Below, one piece after another: positions 35,753-44,262 of a DNA stretch of 64,000 nt. The notes beneath the pieces are model-generated. The model was not told where the DNA came from. It made no database searches and saw only the letters and a program-made list of their open reading frames with translations. Made by a program: the position numbers and the translations under genes. Source of the stretch: Colwellia sp. 20A7 (GTDB taxonomy: Bacteria; Pseudomonadota; Gammaproteobacteria; Enterobacterales; Alteromonadaceae); the NCBI RefSeq assembly GCF_009832865.1, contig NZ_CP047130.1, positions 3,472,001 through 3,536,000 of the forward strand, read 5' to 3'. Each line of letters begins with the position of its first letter. The stretch's first letter is position 1.

Positions 35753-36805
35753 TTAGACTTTCCCAAACACTCTCATACGAGAAATCCCACCGTCAGGAAA
35801 TATATTTAAACGTACATGGGTAAACTTTTTAGTGTTTTCCGGTATGATTTCATTTAAAAACAGATGTTCGCGATGTGCGTATAATTTAGTTTTAGCAATA
35901 ATAGGTTGCCATTTTTCTGCTTGTTTACCATCAGTAAAATCATCACTGTCAGTTACCATACCCTCTAAAGTGAAGGTATCTGGAAAGTTACCTTTAAAGT
36001 GACAGGTATCTACGATGACTTTTTCAATACTGCCCTTAGTCGCAAGTTTTACAATTGACCAATCTGGTCCAGGATCACGGCGTCGTTTAGTTTCCCAACC
36101 ATCACCCATGTCTTTGCCACGCCCCGGCATAATGAGATTATTTTTATCACTAAAAAACATGTCACTAACAAGTAGCGCTTTGCCGCCATTTTTAATGTAG
36201 GCTAAATCAATTAACTCTCCATCAACAAAATCTTTCCAGTTAACGTCGGCTTCACCATAAACACGAAAACGTGCAATACCACCATCAGGAAACATATTTA
36301 AACGCACATGTGTCCAAGCGGTATTATTATTAATCTCAAAAATATTCTGACTGTGAGCATTTACCGCCACTTCAGTTAAAATAGTCTGCCAAACCGTATC
36401 TTCATTAGGTTGAACATCACTAACACAAGCTTCTACTGACACTGTTTGAGGCGCGTTACCACGAAAATAATTAGTGTCGATATCAAAACCACGAATAACC
36501 CCCTTAATACCAAGACGAATAATGCACCAGTCGAATTCTCTGCCATTGTCACGGCCATAGCTACGTCGAGATTCCCAACCGTCCATCCACTTACCACGAT
36601 CAGTAAACTTACCATCGATAAAAATACCTCGACCCGGTTTAAGCAAGTTTTCCATGCCGGCAAAAAAATCATCACTACACGATAATGTTTCACCACCAAC
36701 CCGTTCGCTGGCTAAGTCAACACAGTTAGTTTTCAACTGAGTAACTAATGCTAACGAAGCACCCGTTAATTTATTCTGCTCTTGTGTATCTATATCTAGC
36801 ATCAT
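35753..36805 (-). CDS. alc: Allantoicase
   Basis: The 350-residue protein has two homologous jelly-roll halves, each with a WKDG/GWETRR-type block: KWMDGWESRRSYGRDNG in the first and MGDGWETKRRRDPG in the second. Matching INPDGGIxRxRVxG-type segments close each half (MFPDGGIARFRVYG and IFPDGGISRMRVFG). It splits allantoate to ureidoglycolate and urea. It is 85 bases after allantoinase in the operon. Confidence 0.94.
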   Translation of the reverse strand: MMLDIDTQEQNKLTGASLALVTQLKTNCVDLASERVGGETLSCSDDFFAGMENLLKPGRGIFIDGKFTDRGKWMDGWESRRSYGRDNGREFDWCIIRLGIKGVIRGFDIDTNYFRGNAPQTVSVEACVSDVQPNEDTVWQTILTEVAVNAHSQNIFEINNNTAWTHVRLNMFPDGGIARFRVYGEADVNWKDFVDGELIDLAYIKNGGKALLVSDMFFSDKNNLIMPGRGKDMGDGWETKRRRDPGPDWSIVKLATKGSIEKVIVDTCHFKGNFPDTFTLEGMVTDSDDFTDGKQAEKWQPIIAKTKLYAHREHLFLNEIIPENTKKFTHVRLNIFPDGGISRMRVFGKV

Positions 36806-36890
36806 TGCTTGTTGTTCCTACTTAAAATTTTTAATCGTTAACACGTATCGTCAAGGTTCATTGCTGACGTTAGTATAGTTAGCTACCAGC

Positions 36891-38288
36891 TTAAAGCTTC
36901 TCTTTAAGTAACGGACGGCCTTTGGGTGTGTTGATAAATTGATCTTGTTGATAAACATGGTGACCACGTACAAAGGTATGCTGTACCTGACCTGTCACTT
37001 TTCTACCCGCGTATGGTGTTATATTATGACGATGCTTAATCATTTCGTTAGTAATAGTGAATTCAGCATTGGGATCAAATACTAAAAAATCGGCATGATT
37101 ACCTACTTTTATTGCCCCTTTCACTGAGTCTAAACCAGCAAATTTTGCCGTTTCGGTCGACATCAAACGAGTAATATCAATTAAACTAAAACCACGGTCT
37201 TTGGCTTCAGTCCAAATTAATGAAATACCGAATTGTAGCGCTGAAATACCGCCCCATGCTTTTTCGATATCACCGGTATCAATATGCTTTAATTCAGGTG
37301 TGCAAGGTGAGTGATCAGAAACAATAAAACTTAAACGACCATCACTAATTGCTTGCCATAAATGTTCGCGGTTTTGGTTTTCACGAATAGGAGGACAACA
37401 TTTAAATAAGGTTTTACCATCAGGAATATTTTCAGACGCAATGGTTAAATAATGTGGGCAGGTTTCCGCTGTAAAACGTAAGCCCTCACTTTTAGCTTGC
37501 GCGATAGTATCTAACGCTTCATCCGAAGATAAATGCACAATATGTACCTTACAATTATCTCCTTTCTGCTTAGATTCACGCGCCATATCTACCATTAGTG
37601 ATATCGCATCGTTTTCCCATTTTTTAGGGCGCGACTCAAGAAAACTATTATATTTCTTGGTGATTTCGACGTCATTATAACCACCACAGTCTAACTCTGC
37701 ATGAATTAAGTAAGGTACATCATGTTTCGCTAAAATAGGCATTGCAGCACGAATATCTGTTGTTGATACATTAGGGAATTCTTCAATACCAGAGTCAATC
37801 AAAAACGATTTCACACCCAGTACACCAGCATTAAGCAATTCGTCTAAATCAGCAATATTTTGTGGAATAACACCGCCCCAAAAACCACAATCAACCCATA
37901 ATTTATCTTCAACAGCATCGAGTTTTTCTTGAAAGGCAGCCTTAGTAGTAGTAACAGGTATACAGTTTAATGGCATATCAACCAGCGCGGTAATTCCGCC
38001 GGCGGCAGCCGCTTGTGTTGCCGTATTAAAGCCTTCCCATTCTGTACGGCCGGGTTCATTAATATGTACATGAGAGTCAACTAACCCCGGCATAATAACG
38101 TATTCAGCATAATCTAAAACTTCACACGGTAACGTTTGTCCATACGGATGGATAGCATAAATATGCTCATTTTTAATTTCTACACAAGCAGGAATCATTG
38201 AAGATTCACCATTGTTAGTGCTTACTATTACGTTTTCACTTTGTAAGGCAAAATGAGACACTTTGCTACTCCTATTTAAACTGATCAT
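36891..38288 (-). CDS. allB: Allantoinase
   Basis: The 465-residue amidohydrolase has PGLVDSHVHINEPGRTEWEGF (metal His pair), the carboxylated-lysine region GVLGVKSFLIDSG, CKVHIVHLSSDEAL, ETCPHYL and FIVSDHSPCTPE. It opens the hydantoin ring of allantoin to allantoate. It closely parallels E. coli AllB (KAWGGISALQ). It lies 43 bases after xdhC in the catabolic run. Confidence 0.94.
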   Translation of the reverse strand: MISLNRSSKVSHFALQSENVIVSTNNGESSMIPACVEIKNEHIYAIHPYGQTLPCEVLDYAEYVIMPGLVDSHVHINEPGRTEWEGFNTATQAAAAGGITALVDMPLNCIPVTTTKAAFQEKLDAVEDKLWVDCGFWGGVIPQNIADLDELLNAGVLGVKSFLIDSGIEEFPNVSTTDIRAAMPILAKHDVPYLIHAELDCGGYNDVEITKKYNSFLESRPKKWENDAISLMVDMARESKQKGDNCKVHIVHLSSDEALDTIAQAKSEGLRFTAETCPHYLTIASENIPDGKTLFKCCPPIRENQNREHLWQAISDGRLSFIVSDHSPCTPELKHIDTGDIEKAWGGISALQFGISLIWTEAKDRGFSLIDITRLMSTETAKFAGLDSVKGAIKVGNHADFLVFDPNAEFTITNEMIKHRHNITPYAGRKVTGQVQHTFVRGHHVYQQDQFINTPKGRPLLKEKL

Positions 38289-38331
38289 ATTGCTAATAAA
38301 AAATTACTGCTTGTTATGTAAATCTAAGTAA

Positions 38332-39222
38332 CTATTGCGCAGTAAGTAACTGCTTAATTTCTTGCCAATGAACACCTTGCTGTGTTGATGGCGACTTACT
38401 ACTTTTTGATGTATTTTCATTTAATTGATGCGCTTTTTGAGCTTGATAAATATTGATAATTTCGCCTGCGATAGAAACAGCAACTTCTATTGGTAACTTT
38501 CCACTGACTGCTTTCAATCCTATTGGGCAATTCATTCGCGCCACTTGTGTTGGATCAATGTCACGGTGTTTATAACGTTGCTGAAAACGACGCCACTTAG
38601 TATCAGAAGCAATTAGCCCTAAATAGGTAAAATCCGCTCGCTTTAAAATAGCTTGCGATATGTCAAAGTCCATTTGATGATTATGGGTCATCACAATGTA
38701 ATAACTATTCTCTGGCATATTGGCCACTTCACGTTTAGGCTCTTCACTTACCACTTGCCTTACATTCTGAAAAGTATCAATATTATTTGGAAACTGTTCA
38801 TTGCGGCTATCAACCCAGGTGATATGACACGGCAATTGCGTCAGTATTGGCATTAACGCTTTTCCAACGTGACCAGCACCAAACAGCATGATATTAACGC
38901 CGACAGCGGCAAAGCACTCGAACAATACACTGGCATTACCACCACAGCATTGTCCTAAATTACTACCTAATTGAAAGTGTTCTAAATGTTGACCACTTTT
39001 ACCCACAGCTAGCATTTTTTGTGCATACTTAATTGTTTTGTGCTCAAGATGCCCACCACCAATAGTGTCGTAAATGTCATCTTTGCTAATCACCATTTTA
39101 GTGCCACTATTTCTCGGTGTTGAGCCTGATACGCCGACAAGCGTTACTAAAACATAAGCTTGGCCTTGTTTACTCAATTGATATACTGCACTGTTCCAGT
39201 TATTACTGGTAGAAATAGTCAT
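38332..39222 (-). CDS. xdhC: Xanthine dehydrogenase accessory protein XdhC
   Basis: The 296-residue protein has VTLVGVSGSTPRNSGTKMVI and a GGGHLEHK motif at the N-terminus, the CCGG segment, and a Rossmann-like C-terminal half with LFGAGHVGKALMPIL. XdhC binds and sulfurates the molybdenum cofactor and hands it to XdhB. The gene follows xdhB by 44 bases. Confidence 0.93.
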   Translation of the reverse strand: MTISTSNNWNSAVYQLSKQGQAYVLVTLVGVSGSTPRNSGTKMVISKDDIYDTIGGGHLEHKTIKYAQKMLAVGKSGQHLEHFQLGSNLGQCCGGNASVLFECFAAVGVNIMLFGAGHVGKALMPILTQLPCHITWVDSRNEQFPNNIDTFQNVRQVVSEEPKREVANMPENSYYIVMTHNHQMDFDISQAILKRADFTYLGLIASDTKWRRFQQRYKHRDIDPTQVARMNCPIGLKAVSGKLPIEVAVSIAGEIINIYQAQKAHQLNENTSKSSKSPSTQQGVHWQEIKQLLTAQ

Positions 39223-39266
39223 ACTACGTCTCTCGTACTTCGCTAATCATCAAGCTTATCAACACG

Positions 39267-41663
39267 TTAAGCTATTGCTGACGACTGTGATTTTACTGCT
39301 TCAACAGCCCAAAGCACGCGTTCTGGAGTTGCTGGCGTATCAAGTTCAGGACTAATTTTATAATCAGCAATACTTGAGATAGCATCTTTCAATGCACACC
39401 AAACCGACATGCCCAACATAAACGGCGGCTCTCCTACGGCTTTAGAGTTATAAATAGTATGCTCGCGATTAGGCGCGTCAGGCATCAAGGTCACACGGAA
39501 ATCTTGCGGAGTGTCATTAATCGCAGGTATTTTGTAAGTAGCCGGATTATTTGACAGCAAACGGCCTTGCTCATTCCACATCAACTCTTCAGTGGTTAAC
39601 CACCCCATACCTTGAATAAACGCTCCTTCTATTTGTCCAATATCAATAGCCGGGTTAATTGAATGCCCTACATCTTGCAATATATCGGTACGTAACGTTT
39701 TATATTCACCTGTTAACGTATCGATTATCACTTCAGATACTGCCGCACCGGTTGCATAATAAAAAAACGGACGACCTTTACCTGTAGCACGATCAAAATG
39801 AATTTTAGGCGTTTTATAGAATCCAGTAGAAGATAAAGATACTCGGCCCATATAAGCAATCTGACAGAATTCTGCAAAACTAAACGTTTGCTCACCCACC
39901 ACAATATTATTGTTTTCAAATATGACTTGCGATGCTGTAACTTGATATTTTTCACAGGCAAAATCAATTAAACGTTGTTTAATAATTTTAGATGCGGCTT
40001 CTGCGGCTTTACCATTTAAGTCGGTTCCCGAAGATGCTGCCGTTGGAGAGGTATTAGGTACTTTGTCAGTGCGGGCAGAAGAAACAGCCACAGTATCCAC
40101 ATTTACTTTAAACTCTTCGGCAACAATTTGTGCCACTTTGGTATTAAGACCCTGCCCCATTTCACTACCACCATGATTTAAGTGGATAGTACCATCAGTG
40201 TAAATATGTACGAGTGCGCCAGCCTGATTTAAATGCTGTACTGTAAATGAGATACCAAACTTTACCGGTGTTAAGGCTATGCCTTTTTTCAAAATAGGAC
40301 TATTAACATTGAAATCTGTAATGGCTTGACGACGTAATTGATAGTCTGAGCTTTCTTCAAGTGTCTCAATTATTTCAGGTAAATTATTATGCTCTACCTT
40401 TTGATGATAATGAGTAATGTTACGCTCAGTATCACCGTACAAATTTACTTTTCTAATCTCTAGCGGGTCTTTACCTAGATGACGAGCAATATCATCCATA
40501 ACCATTTCAATGGTCATCATACCTTGAGGCCCGCCAAAACCACGGTAAGCGGTATGAGACACCGTGTTTAATTTACATCGATTACCTGTAACGGTTGCTT
40601 GATCTAAAAAGTAAGCGTTGTCTGAATGAAACATTGCTCTATCAACAATTGCATCAGATAAATCAGGTGAATAGCCACAATTACCATTCACTTCAATATT
40701 AATTCCCTTAATTTGGCCATTGTTGTCAAAGCCAACGCGGTAGTTATTTTCAAAGGGATGACGCTTGCCCGTCATGGTCATGTCATCCATACGACCTAAC
40801 TTGAATTTAACAGGTCGTTTGGTTTCATTGGCAAGTAAGGCGGCAAGACATGCCCAAGGTGCAGCTTGCGTTTCTTTGCCACCAAAACCACCACCCATGC
40901 GGCGCATATCCACTAAAACTTTATTTAATGGAATAGCTAACACTTCAGCGACTAATTTTTGTACTTCGCTAGGGTGCTGTGATGAAGTGAATATTTCCAT
41001 GCCTCCATCTTCTGTTGGTACCGCAGTAGACACTTGACCTTCAAGGTACATATGCTCCTGTCCACCAACAACGATCTCGCCTGATAATTGATGTTCCGCG
41101 TCAGCAATGGCAACATCAGAGTCGCCCCGCTTCATCGTAAATGGCGGGCGAACAAAGTTCTGTTTTGCTAAAGCATCTTTTACAGTTAATACGGCTTCAA
41201 GCGCTTGGTATTCAATTTTTGCTAACTTGACCGCTTTACGCGCTAAGTCATAACTAGTGGCCGCCACCGCAAAAATGGGTTGACCAACAAACTCTACTTT
41301 ACCAATAGCTAAAACAGGATCACCAGGAAATACCGGACCAATATCTGTATGACCAGGAACGTCGTCAACAGTGATTACCGCAACCACACCTTCGGCTTTT
41401 TTTACGGCAGATAAGTCTATCGAAAGAATATTCGCATGAGCGTGAGTAGATTGACCAACCGCGGCATGTAATTCACCGCGTAATGAAGGTCGATCATCGA
41501 CATAAATAGCTTCACCAGCAACGTGCTTCTCTGCACTTTCATGCTTTTTAGACCGACCAACACCACCTAAACCAACATTTTCTTGTCCATTAACAAGGTT
41601 TGCATCAGTATTTTTATGTACTTTGTTTGTATTCGCTTTTGCTACATCAATAAGACTACGCAT
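39267..41663 (-). CDS. xdhB: Xanthine dehydrogenase, molybdopterin-binding subunit
   Basis: The 798-residue subunit has the aldehyde oxidase/xanthine dehydrogenase a/b hammerhead domain (about 25-145) and the molybdopterin-binding part. Visible motifs are GGGFGGKETQA, TAYRGFGGPQGM, LNHGGSEMGQGLNTKV and the C-terminal KAVGEPPFML with the active-site Glu. With XdhA it oxidises hypoxanthine and xanthine to urate. Its start overlaps the end of xdhA by eight bases. Confidence 0.95.
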   Translation of the reverse strand: MRSLIDVAKANTNKVHKNTDANLVNGQENVGLGGVGRSKKHESAEKHVAGEAIYVDDRPSLRGELHAAVGQSTHAHANILSIDLSAVKKAEGVVAVITVDDVPGHTDIGPVFPGDPVLAIGKVEFVGQPIFAVAATSYDLARKAVKLAKIEYQALEAVLTVKDALAKQNFVRPPFTMKRGDSDVAIADAEHQLSGEIVVGGQEHMYLEGQVSTAVPTEDGGMEIFTSSQHPSEVQKLVAEVLAIPLNKVLVDMRRMGGGFGGKETQAAPWACLAALLANETKRPVKFKLGRMDDMTMTGKRHPFENNYRVGFDNNGQIKGINIEVNGNCGYSPDLSDAIVDRAMFHSDNAYFLDQATVTGNRCKLNTVSHTAYRGFGGPQGMMTIEMVMDDIARHLGKDPLEIRKVNLYGDTERNITHYHQKVEHNNLPEIIETLEESSDYQLRRQAITDFNVNSPILKKGIALTPVKFGISFTVQHLNQAGALVHIYTDGTIHLNHGGSEMGQGLNTKVAQIVAEEFKVNVDTVAVSSARTDKVPNTSPTAASSGTDLNGKAAEAASKIIKQRLIDFACEKYQVTASQVIFENNNIVVGEQTFSFAEFCQIAYMGRVSLSSTGFYKTPKIHFDRATGKGRPFFYYATGAAVSEVIIDTLTGEYKTLRTDILQDVGHSINPAIDIGQIEGAFIQGMGWLTTEELMWNEQGRLLSNNPATYKIPAINDTPQDFRVTLMPDAPNREHTIYNSKAVGEPPFMLGMSVWCALKDAISSIADYKISPELDTPATPERVLWAVEAVKSQSSAIA

Positions 41664-43116
41664 AATTCACCACCCGTGTTTCTATCACATGACTTTGCAG
41701 CTCTAGATAGCACTTTTCAATCAGGTTTTGTGCAACTTTCATGCGATATTTATCTGATGCGCGTACATCAGACATTGGATTAAAATCAGTTAATAATGCG
41801 GCTTTTGCTTGTTCAACAGATTCCTTAGTGAAGCTGTTACCCAACAGTGCTTTTTCAGCCAAAGATGCTCGTTTAGGTGTGGCAGCCATGCCACCAAAAG
41901 CTAAACGAACAGTAGTGATTTTTTTCGCTGACTTTTCAATAAAAAAAGCTGCTAGTACCGCTGAAATATCATCATCGATACGTTTAGATATTTTATAAAG
42001 CTTCAAAGTTTGACCTAAAGTGGGCTTAGGAATTTGTATTGATTTGATAAATTCTGATGGTTTAAGCACTGTTTTTTTGTAGTCAACAAAATAGTCTTCC
42101 ACCAGTATTGTGCGTTCAACACCGTTAAGATGTAATGTCATGGAGGCACCAAGCGCAATTAATGCTGGCGGCATGTCACCAATAGGTGACGCATTACCAA
42201 TATTGCCACCTAATGTACCTGTGTTACGTATTTGCTTAGACCCAATACGCTCAATCATATCACCTAAGTCAGGATAATAATGGTGTAATGTGTCGATGAA
42301 TTGACTGTATGGCAGTGCTGAGCCAATCACTATTTCAGACTCTGTTTCTTCTATTTTCATCAATTCATCAACATTACCGACATAAACCAGCTTATTAATT
42401 GTTGCTAAATTTTGAGTCACTGAAAGCGCTAAATCTGTACCACCAGCCACTAATGTTGATTCGGGCTCTTTAGTTAACTCATATGCTAACTCATCGATAG
42501 TTGAAGGAGAAGTATACTGATGACCATTACCCACTAAGCTAGGTGCCGGTAACTGTTGTAGCTCAGTGAGCGTTGCAACAGTTTCTTGATAATGTTTAGC
42601 GAAAGAGTCTTCATCACTACCAACACTTGAGGTAATAGCAGCTTCAATAATTGAACGATAGCCGGTACAACGGCATAAATTACCCGCTAACGCCTCTAGT
42701 ACTTCCCCACGACTTGGTGTTTGATTATGTTTATGCAAAGCAAAAGAAGACATAACAAAACCGGGCGTACAAAAGCCACATTGAGAGCCATGATTATCAA
42801 CCAGTGTTTGTTGTGCATGATGTAAGTTATTTTTCTCTTTTAAATCTTCCACCGTAATCAATTGCTTTCCATGTAAATTACCGACAAAAGTAATACATGA
42901 ATTAATTGATTTATAATGAAGTTGCCCCGTGTTGTCACTATCTAACTCAGCAACAACGACAGTACAAGCACCACAGTCTCCAGAAGCACAACCTTCTTTG
43001 CTACCAGTACTAAACTGTATTTCACGTAAATATTGTAAAACAGTTATATTAGGGTCTATATTCTCTATACTGACAACGTTATTTTTAAATAAAAAACGAA
43101 CGGTATTATTTATCAT
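41656..43116 (-). CDS. xdhA: Xanthine dehydrogenase, FeS/FAD subunit
   Basis: The 486-residue subunit has a plant-type 2Fe-2S domain (CASGDCGAC), a second 2Fe-2S helical domain (QCGFCTPGF and NLCRCTGYR), then the FAD-binding domain (LVAGGTDLALSV and TLGGNIGNASPIGDMPP) and the C-terminal flavoprotein domain. It passes electrons from the Mo site to NAD+. It is the first gene of the minus-strand catabolic run xdhABC-allB-alc-uraD-uraH-allA-guaD-puuD. Candidate operator site 3 overlaps its probable -35. Confidence 0.95.
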   Translation of the reverse strand: MINNTVRFLFKNNVVSIENIDPNITVLQYLREIQFSTGSKEGCASGDCGACTVVVAELDSDNTGQLHYKSINSCITFVGNLHGKQLITVEDLKEKNNLHHAQQTLVDNHGSQCGFCTPGFVMSSFALHKHNQTPSRGEVLEALAGNLCRCTGYRSIIEAAITSSVGSDEDSFAKHYQETVATLTELQQLPAPSLVGNGHQYTSPSTIDELAYELTKEPESTLVAGGTDLALSVTQNLATINKLVYVGNVDELMKIEETESEIVIGSALPYSQFIDTLHHYYPDLGDMIERIGSKQIRNTGTLGGNIGNASPIGDMPPALIALGASMTLHLNGVERTILVEDYFVDYKKTVLKPSEFIKSIQIPKPTLGQTLKLYKISKRIDDDISAVLAAFFIEKSAKKITTVRLAFGGMAATPKRASLAEKALLGNSFTKESVEQAKAALLTDFNPMSDVRASDKYRMKVAQNLIEKCYLELQSHVIETRVVNYA

Positions 43117-43186
43117 AATCTTTTCCGTAATTCCTTGTTACTTTTCGAGACAAGCGGTAATGGTCTAAATATACCAGAGTAAAAAA

Positions 43187-43202
43187 CTGACACAAGTGTC
43201 AA
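43187..43202 (-). promoter_or_regulatory. Candidate RutR-like operator, site 3 (xdhA)
   Basis: On the minus strand TTGACACTTGTGTCAG, with perfect TGACAC and GTGTCA arms. Its right half contains a -35-like TTGTGT; 16 bases later comes TATATT, a good -10, about 60-70 bases before the xdhA start. A bound repressor would block RNA polymerase here. The best of the three sites. Confidence 0.75.
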
Positions 43203-43280
43203 TTTTTCACTCGTACTCTCTAAATTAGATAAACATTATTATTATTGTTATTCAAATCAAAACTAACGTAATGAAAAATA

Positions 43281-43309
43281 TATAAATAATATGAATCATA
43301 TTATTTATA
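43281..43309. repeat. 29-bp perfect AT-rich palindrome upstream of xdhA
   Basis: Arms of 14 bases (TATAAATAATATGA and TCATATTATTTATA) around a single A. It is about 80 bases further upstream of xdhA than operator site 3. It could be a second regulator's binding site or a cruciform-forming element. Confidence 0.8.
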
Positions 43310-43420
43310 ACGTCTATCTTCATTGTTATTTATAAAATAAGATTATGTTAATGTAGTGACACTATAATAAAAATATAGTCGGTATTAAGGTTGTTTTAAA
43401 GTTTAGGGTGAACAAAAAAG

Positions 43421-43503
43421 TCGTCATTCCGTAAGTCGTTTAATACGGAATCTCATGAAGTTGGCACAGAATAATTAAGATCCTGAATCAAGTTCAGATG
43501 ACA
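43421..43503. repeat. Dispersed repeat, copy A
   Basis: Begins TCGTCATTCCG and ends CAGATGACA, so its ends are short inverted repeats (GTCAT/ATGAC). Internal ATTCCGTA and TACGGAAT arms form a hairpin. It matches copy B at 44151-44234 at most positions in the same orientation. Confidence 0.8.
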
Positions 43504-43557
43504 ACTTAGAGTTCTGGGTGACGAGAAAGTTACAGGAGTGATATGAGCAAGTAGCAT

Positions 43558-44016
43558 TTACAAGCTCAAAGTTAAGTCTTGCGCCAATGACCCCGTTGGC
43601 TTTTCAATTACACGAACTAACTCTTTACCATTTTGCTTAACAATAAACGTAGGGGTGTATTGTAAATCGTTCGCCTCTGCTATACCGCCAGCATCACGTT
43701 TATCGTAATCCACAGCTACATAGTTAATACTTGCAAGCTTTACTTTAGACTCTTCAAGTAACTTAATTAGTTTTGGCACTTCTCGCTCACTGTCGTGGCA
43801 CCATGTTCCAAATAATACAATAAGCTCTTTGCCTTTTAACTTTTGCATTAATGCTATATCTTGCGCTGTTGGCGTAAACGCTTTGTATTGCTCGCTAAAT
43901 TTATCATAATCGTTCAACAGTACATCAGTTGTAATACCGCCCGAAAACGGTGCATTAGCTACACAACCTACCAATGGCATACTTAAAGCACACAATAAAA
44001 TTAATTTTTTAAACAT
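43558..44016 (-). CDS. Thioredoxin-fold lipoprotein with a single active-site Cys
   Basis: The 152-residue protein has a lipoprotein signal peptide with lipobox LVGC (Cys18) and a thioredoxin-like domain (about 50-150): LIVLFGTWCHDSEREVPK and the cis-Pro loop YTPTFIV. The active site is C73-H-D-S76, so the second Cys of CxxC is missing. It is therefore unlikely to be a classical disulfide oxidoreductase, though monothiol or peroxide-related chemistry is possible. It stands alone between two copies of a dispersed repeat. Confidence 0.82.
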   Translation of the reverse strand: MFKKLILLCALSMPLVGCVANAPFSGGITTDVLLNDYDKFSEQYKAFTPTAQDIALMQKLKGKELIVLFGTWCHDSEREVPKLIKLLEESKVKLASINYVAVDYDKRDAGGIAEANDLQYTPTFIVKQNGKELVRVIEKPTGSLAQDLTLSL

Positions 44017-44150
44017 AAGGCTACTTTTAAAATGAGTAATTTAACGACTATACCCAATATTTAGTACGGTGTGAATAAAGAAAGGATACTCGCTTATAAA
44101 AAATTAGTTGTAAAGTATGTGTTGTTCAAGTTTTAAGATAACAATAATAT

Positions 44151-44234
44151 TCGTCATTCCGTAGATCACTTAATACAGAATCTCATAGAGTATACACACC
44201 GTAATTAAGACCCTGAATCAAGTTCAAGATGACG
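44151..44234. repeat. Dispersed repeat, copy B
   Basis: Begins TCGTCATTCCGT and ends CAAGATGACG. Aligned with copy A, both share ACTTAATAC/GTTTAATAC, AGAATCTCAT/GGAATCTCAT and CCTGAATCAAGTTCA. The pair flanks the thioredoxin-fold gene in direct orientation. Confidence 0.8.
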
Positions 44235-44262
44235 ACTTTAAGGGTTTAAAATAACGAAAAAG

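Larger units (their letters stand above)
43117..43557. other. Regulatory region upstream of xdhA
   Basis: A 440-base region holding the xdhA promoter (operator site 3 and a TATATT -10 candidate), a 29-bp AT-rich palindrome at 43281-43309 and repeat copy A at 43421-43503. No gene seen. Confidence 0.6.

Noticed and set aside
36433-36699. Hydrophobic frame within allantoicase
   Set aside because: Alternate-frame reading of the well-conserved allantoicase; hydrophobicity is a frame artefact.
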